From Syntrophaceae bacterium (GTDB lineage Bacteria > Desulfobacterota > Syntrophia > Syntrophales > Smithellaceae): a DNA stretch of 44,774 bases. The stretch covers positions 1 through 44,774 of the forward strand of contig PLGI01000127.1 of assembly GCA_003139775.1 (NCBI GenBank), written 5' to 3'. Positions 40,678-44,774 of this stretch are shown here, in pieces. The notes below the pieces were generated by a model that was not told the origin of the DNA, ran no database searches, and saw only the letters and a list, made by a program, of their open reading frames with translations. Positions within the stretch are counted from its first letter, which is position 1. Each line of letters begins with the position of its first letter. Both the position numbers and the translations under genes were made by a program.

Positions 40678-42768
40678 ATGCAAGAAAAAATTGAGAAAAA
40701 AAAGAGACCCTTTAAGTTTAAGCGTTCCAATACCTTTGGGAAACCTAAAAACAAGGAGCGCATATCATATTTTAAACCGGAAATCGCATCCGCGCTGAAA
40801 AGTGTTCTGGCAAAAATAGGAAAACCGCATCCAACTCCTTTTGTTCCCGATGATTTTCAGATCAAAGCATTGGAGGCGATTAAAAAGACGGATTGTCTGG
40901 TCATTGCCCCCACCGGTTCCGGAAAAACATGGATTGCGCGCGAGGCGATTTTATCGGTGCTGGAGAAGGGCGGACGCGCTTGGTATGCCTCGCCCCTGAA
41001 AGCACTTTCTAATTCCAAATGGGTGGAGTTCGGCCTGCATTTCGATCCGGAGAATGTCGGCATAATTACCGGCGATACTAAAGAAAATACCGAAGCGCCC
41101 ATCATTGTGGGCACTACGGAAATACTGCGCAATCAGCTCTATGATGCCATGCATCAGGGTTATGACTTGAATTGCGATCTGGTAATTCTGGATGAAGCTC
41201 ATTTTCTGGGTGATCTGGATCGCGGAGTTGTCTGGGAAGAGGTAATGACTTATCTGCCTGTGCGCGTCAATTTGTTGCTTTTGTCGGCGACAATCGGCAA
41301 TGGCGAAGAGATTGCCCAATGGCTGGAATCTATTCGGAAGAAGCCCTGCATTGTGATCAATGAAGAAAAACGTCCCGTGCCCTTATATCCTCTTTTTCTG
41401 CATCCTTCCGGGTGTCTGCATCCCTTTTTGGATGGGAAAAAGATTGCGCCGCCTGTTGCCGATTGTTTAAGAAAAGCTAATGAAAGACGCTTCCGCGGCA
41501 GGAACATGCCCGATTACATCGGAATTATCAGAATATTAGAGAGGTTCAATCTTTTGCCGGCCATCTTTTTTTTAAAATCACGTGCGGAATGCGATGAGGC
41601 GGTAAATGCGCGAGGTTCGCTTCCTCTACTTCCCAACTCCACGGAATTTGACGACTGTCTGTATGACTTGCTGGACCGCTTTCCTTCATTGAGCGGTCAT
41701 CGGCAATTAAAAGCATTGCGAACGGCAGGCCTTGCCGCCCATCACGGCGGGCAGTTGCCAGCCTGGAAGATGTTTGTGGAAGAAATGATGAATCAGGGAC
41801 ATTTGCGGGTGATCTTTGCTACATCCACTATTGCCGCCGGGGTAAATTTTCCGGCGCGGACTATTGTGCTTTTTAATTCGGATTTATTTAATGGACATGA
41901 TTTTAATCCGCTTTCGGCTACTGAATTCCGGCAGATGACGGGCCGGGCAGGGCGACGGGGACAGGATAATATCGGTTTTATGCTGGCCATCAGCGGCAGG
42001 TTTATGGATTTAAATCATATCCGCCGAATGTTGTTTCGCGCGCCGGAAGATATTTTCAGCCAGTTGAAAAATGATTTCGCCATGGTTTTAAATTTACTTT
42101 TATCTCAGACTCCGGCGGACATTCACAAAATATTTGAGAGGTCGCTCGCAGCTTATCAGCAAAATAAGCGACATCAGGGCGCGTCGTCTTCCGCGGCCAA
42201 ATCGCTTTGGACTGATTTTCAACGGCATTTGCATATTTTGCAGAAGGAAGGATTTGTCAACAGTGATGAACGGCTTACACCAGACGGTTATTGGGCGTCA
42301 CGTTTGCGTCTCGATTATCCCCTGCTGGTAGCGCAGTGTTTGCGCGAGCATGCTTTTCCTGAAGATAATGAAAAATTTCTTGCCGCCGTAGTTGCTGTCT
42401 TTGCGTATGATCGTGACGATGAAATAAAATTGACTGTAAAAGACCCGCCGCCGAAATTGATGCTGTCGTTCAAGAAAGTTATCCTTGCCGTGCGGCCGCT
42501 TGCCCATCGTCTGGAAGCGGCAGGATTTGCCACCGCAAAGCTTCATCCATCCGCAGGCATTGCCATGTATTACTGGGCGCAGGGACACAATTGGGAGTCT
42601 GTCATCAAGGCCACGGGAATTGCCGAAGGCGATATGGCTTCATTGGTTTTGCGCACAGCTGATAATTTGCGGCAGATAGCCGCGCTTAAAGATACGCATC
42701 CGGAAGTTGCCGCTTGCGCTTTTCGGGCGAGGGAGGCGATTCTACGGGAACCGGTACTCTTTTTGTGA
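40678..42768 (+). CDS. Ski2-like DEAD/DEAH-box helicase
   Basis: A 696-aa superfamily 2 helicase. A basic N-terminal tail (QEKIEKKKRPFKFKRS) precedes motif I APTGSGKT (77-84), motif II DEAH (172-175), motif III SAT (LLLLSATIGNG), motif V (IFATSTIAAGVNFPARTIV) and motif VI QMTGRAGRRGQD. The C-terminal third resembles the helical DSHCT-type region of Ski2/Mtr4-like proteins. It probably unwinds RNA in a decay or processing pathway, and its proximity to rny and ymdB fits, though it lies after tyrS in a separate unit. The ribosome site is weak (AGAGAA). Confidence 0.9.
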   Translation: MQEKIEKKKRPFKFKRSNTFGKPKNKERISYFKPEIASALKSVLAKIGKPHPTPFVPDDFQIKALEAIKKTDCLVIAPTGSGKTWIAREAILSVLEKGGRAWYASPLKALSNSKWVEFGLHFDPENVGIITGDTKENTEAPIIVGTTEILRNQLYDAMHQGYDLNCDLVILDEAHFLGDLDRGVVWEEVMTYLPVRVNLLLLSATIGNGEEIAQWLESIRKKPCIVINEEKRPVPLYPLFLHPSGCLHPFLDGKKIAPPVADCLRKANERRFRGRNMPDYIGIIRILERFNLLPAIFFLKSRAECDEAVNARGSLPLLPNSTEFDDCLYDLLDRFPSLSGHRQLKALRTAGLAAHHGGQLPAWKMFVEEMMNQGHLRVIFATSTIAAGVNFPARTIVLFNSDLFNGHDFNPLSATEFRQMTGRAGRRGQDNIGFMLAISGRFMDLNHIRRMLFRAPEDIFSQLKNDFAMVLNLLLSQTPADIHKIFERSLAAYQQNKRHQGASSSAAKSLWTDFQRHLHILQKEGFVNSDERLTPDGYWASRLRLDYPLLVAQCLREHAFPEDNEKFLAAVVAVFAYDRDDEIKLTVKDPPPKLMLSFKKVILAVRPLAHRLEAAGFATAKLHPSAGIAMYYWAQGHNWESVIKATGIAEGDMASLVLRTADNLRQIAALKDTHPEVAACAFRAREAILREPVLFL

Positions 42769-42867
42769 TACAAAAAGGCTGTTGACCGGGAGCGCATTCC
42801 CGCAAGGGAGGCGCAATAATTAATAATAATATTCCTTACCGGAAAAAGCCGAAGGATTTTACAATGT

Positions 42868-42974
42868 ACCCATCTGCTGTGTTGCGCTACAAACCGCACC
42901 GCTCAATGTATATTCATATACGCCTCGCGATACGGTTCTCGCGCGCCTTGCATATGAGCATTTTTGAACAACCC
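42868..42974. repeat. Second copy of the GAACAGCCC-type repeat, left end lost
   Basis: Shares AAACCGCACCGCTCAATGTA, then ATACGCCTCGCGATACGG, GCGCGCCTTGCAT and the right end TTTTTGAACAACCC with 32804-32924. The left terminal repeat is not recognisable. The surrounding gap 42769-43340 has no gene; it also holds the hairpin listed next and AT-rich DNA before the HD-GYP gene. Confidence 0.7.
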
Positions 42975-43033
42975 GAAAAGATGAAAAAACATAAGAAGGT
43001 TGTTATGCCTTCACGGTAGCCTGATGACCGGTG

Positions 43034-43052
43034 GTGCGCCAAAATGGCGCAC
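43034..43052. repeat. Perfect GTGCGCCA/TGGCGCAC hairpin
   Basis: GTGCGCCA-AAA-TGGCGCAC, an 8-bp GC-rich stem with a 3-nt loop, followed by AATTAAAACGGTTTTTT. It could serve as a weak terminator or belong to a repeat family. Confidence 0.5.
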
Positions 43053-43340
43053 AATTAAAACGGTTTTTTCCCTTACCGGGAAGTGACGACTTAGAAGGCG
43101 GCATCTTTCAATCAAATCGGTATATAAAATGCCCGCTTTGCATCTGGACATTTGTTTCTTCCTATAATGTTGTTTTTCTTATTTTCCTAATTCACTCAAC
43201 ATTTTAATCCGTAATCAATAAAACAGCGTTTTTTCTCTTTTAAAAAAAATAAATAGCGTTATAATGATACTTGATCCATCGGAAAAAGCGAACTTCGTAT
43301 ATTAATCGTTAGCTGGTAAAATATTTTCAGGAGGAACGAT

Positions 43341-44600
43341 ATGCAGCGAAATATTACCGTTAATTTAGGGAATCTGGTTCTTTCACTTTCCGACGCCATG
43401 GATTTGGCCAGTCCTTTATTGATACAACATCAACAGAGGACAGCTCTTGTCGTGTGGAAAATGGGGAAAGCCGCAAACTTTTCCGATCAAAGATTGGAAA
43501 AAATTTTTATAGCAGCGCTGCTTCATGATATCGGCGCTTTCTCGTTGGAAGAAAAAATCTCACTGCGGAATTCTGAAGTCGAAAATCCCGAAGAACATTG
43601 CATTCGTGGCGAGCTTTTGCTCAATAACATACCATGGTTAAAGGACTCGGCAAGAATCATCAGATACCACCACAAAGAGTGGCAGCAATGGGGGGAGTCA
43701 ATTGAAAACCCCGTTGTTTTTGAGTCACAGTTATTATCTCTTGCCGATAATCTCGAACGCGCAATAAATCGTGAACATTATATTCTTCATCAACACGAAG
43801 ATATTATTTCCAAGATGGAATCTTTGTCCGGCTCTGCCTTACATCCTCAAGTTGTGGATCTTTTCAAATCGATATCTCATAGCGAAGAATTTTGGCTGGA
43901 CCTGGTTTCTCCCCGATTGTATTCTATTTTACTTCATGAAGGTCCTTTCCGAAAAATAGAAATAGACTATGCGGATATTTCTATAATAGCCAAGCTTTTT
44001 AGAAATATAATTGATTTCCGGTCCCGTTTTACTTCCACTCATTCTTCAGGTGTTGCCGCGGCTTCATCCTTGTTAGCAAAAATCTTCGGATTTACGGACG
44101 TAGAAATAGGGCTTATGGAGGTTGCCGGAGATCTGCATGATTTAGGGAAATTGGCAATTCCCAATAGTATTCTGAATAAACCTGGAAGCCTTACAAAAGA
44201 AGAGATGTCTGTTATGAAATGTCACACGTATTATACTTACCTTGTGATTAATAGCATTGGCGGACTTAAGCAGATTGCGGAATGGGGTGCTTATCACCAT
44301 GAAAGACTTGACGGTTCCGGATATCCCTTTCATTGCACAGCAGCCGAGCTAAGTACCGGAGCACGAATAATGATGGTCGCGGATATATTTACGGCACTGG
44401 CTGAAGACCGGCCATACCGGAAAGGAATGTCCAAAGAAGGAATTATTCAAATTATAAAACAATTTTCCGATAATCGCCTTTTGGATACCAGAATAGTTAA
44501 TCTCCTTTTTGAGAATTACAACGAGATTTTTTCCTATGTAGCTGAAAAACAGGTTGTTGCCAGGGAGTTCTACGAAAAACAATTTTCTTTTATACATTAA
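43341..44600 (+). CDS. Tandem HD / HD-GYP domain protein (c-di-GMP phosphodiesterase-like)
   Basis: A 419-aa cytoplasmic protein with two HD-type domains. The N-terminal one (about 25-145) keeps HD at 62-63 and HH at 110-111 but reads HHKEWQQWGES where an HD-GYP has HHExxDGxGYP, so it is probably degenerate. The C-terminal one (about 225-400) is complete: H266-D267 in DLHDLGKLAIP and the signature HHERLDGSGYP (319-329), then MMVADIFTALAEDRPYRKG. HD-GYP domains hydrolyse cyclic di-GMP to GMP. No sensor or receiver domain is present. GGAGGAA precedes the ATG. Confidence 0.93.
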   Translation: MQRNITVNLGNLVLSLSDAMDLASPLLIQHQQRTALVVWKMGKAANFSDQRLEKIFIAALLHDIGAFSLEEKISLRNSEVENPEEHCIRGELLLNNIPWLKDSARIIRYHHKEWQQWGESIENPVVFESQLLSLADNLERAINREHYILHQHEDIISKMESLSGSALHPQVVDLFKSISHSEEFWLDLVSPRLYSILLHEGPFRKIEIDYADISIIAKLFRNIIDFRSRFTSTHSSGVAAASSLLAKIFGFTDVEIGLMEVAGDLHDLGKLAIPNSILNKPGSLTKEEMSVMKCHTYYTYLVINSIGGLKQIAEWGAYHHERLDGSGYPFHCTAAELSTGARIMMVADIFTALAEDRPYRKGMSKEGIIQIIKQFSDNRLLDTRIVNLLFENYNEIFSYVAEKQVVAREFYEKQFSFIH

Positions 44601-44774
44601 CGATCCATATTTTGGATTATCAATGATTGAGTAAATAGCAACCTCATGAACTCTAGCAAGAATTCCCATTGCGCTCCATTGCCAACCAGTTATGCGGAGC
44701 GTTCGATCTTTCAAATGGTAATCCTCAATTCTAATAACTGCCCGATACTGAGATAAGTAGGGTATGCCGTGTAA

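Noticed and set aside
1-44774. tRNA or rRNA genes
   Set aside because: No stretch with a GTTCGA-type T-loop plus acceptor stem and no rRNA-like sequence was recognised on either strand by eye; a tRNA search program would settle this.

Overview
The window looks like the chromosome of an anaerobic, syntroph-like deltaproteobacterium (Desulfobacterota, plausibly Syntrophales such as Syntrophus or Smithella). This is inferred from three things: a beta-oxidation-type operon containing an oxygen-sensitive 4-hydroxybutyryl-CoA dehydratase, a sigma-54 activator controlling it, and the housekeeping order dusB-zapB-zapA-6S RNA-rny-ymdB. No tRNA, rRNA, CRISPR array, phage or intact transposase was found. 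The intergenic DNA is rich in short, hairpin-forming repeats.

Region 1 (1-14740) is the most interesting part. About 12 kb of closely spaced minus-strand genes run from 3-hydroxyacyl-CoA dehydrogenase (12224) down to a thiolase (96). Between them lie a small membrane protein, two HpaB/AbfD-family proteins, enoyl-CoA hydratase, a large acyl-CoA dehydrogenase, an AMP-forming acyl-CoA ligase, a broken chimeric gene, a patatin-like protein and a 53-aa ORF that overlaps abfD. Together these enzymes could convert 4-hydroxybutyrate (or butyrate/crotonate) to acetyl-CoA. A divergent gene encodes a CBS-PAS-PAS-AAA+ sigma-54 activator. The gap between them holds a -24/-12 promoter facing the operon, and upstream of it two matched inverted repeats plus a third weaker copy, laid out like activator sites.

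Region 2 (14741-19125) has an unrecognised 186-aa protein, then a split purine module (stand-alone IMP cyclohydrolase plus AICAR formyltransferase) behind a strong sigma-70 promoter, then a class Ic aspartate aminotransferase ending in a clear terminator.

Region 3 (19126-25609) is accessory. It holds an AT-rich membrane-protein/unknown pair whose second gene is broken by a hairpin repeat, a YwbE-HigA-HigB module between direct repeats, mutY with a repeat-altered 3' end, a cyclophilin, and a DUF2804 protein.

Region 4 (25610-28200) is a TetR-thiolase unit followed by a second chimeric gene remnant, with a TetR-type palindromic operator.

Region 5 (28200-44774) is mostly housekeeping: purD bracketed by inverted copies of a miniature repeat, two overlapping CorC/CNNM-type proteins, a lipoprotein, a GlmU-type uridylyltransferase, dusB, zapB/zapA, 6S RNA, rny, ymdB, tyrS, a Ski2-like helicase, and a tandem HD-GYP protein.
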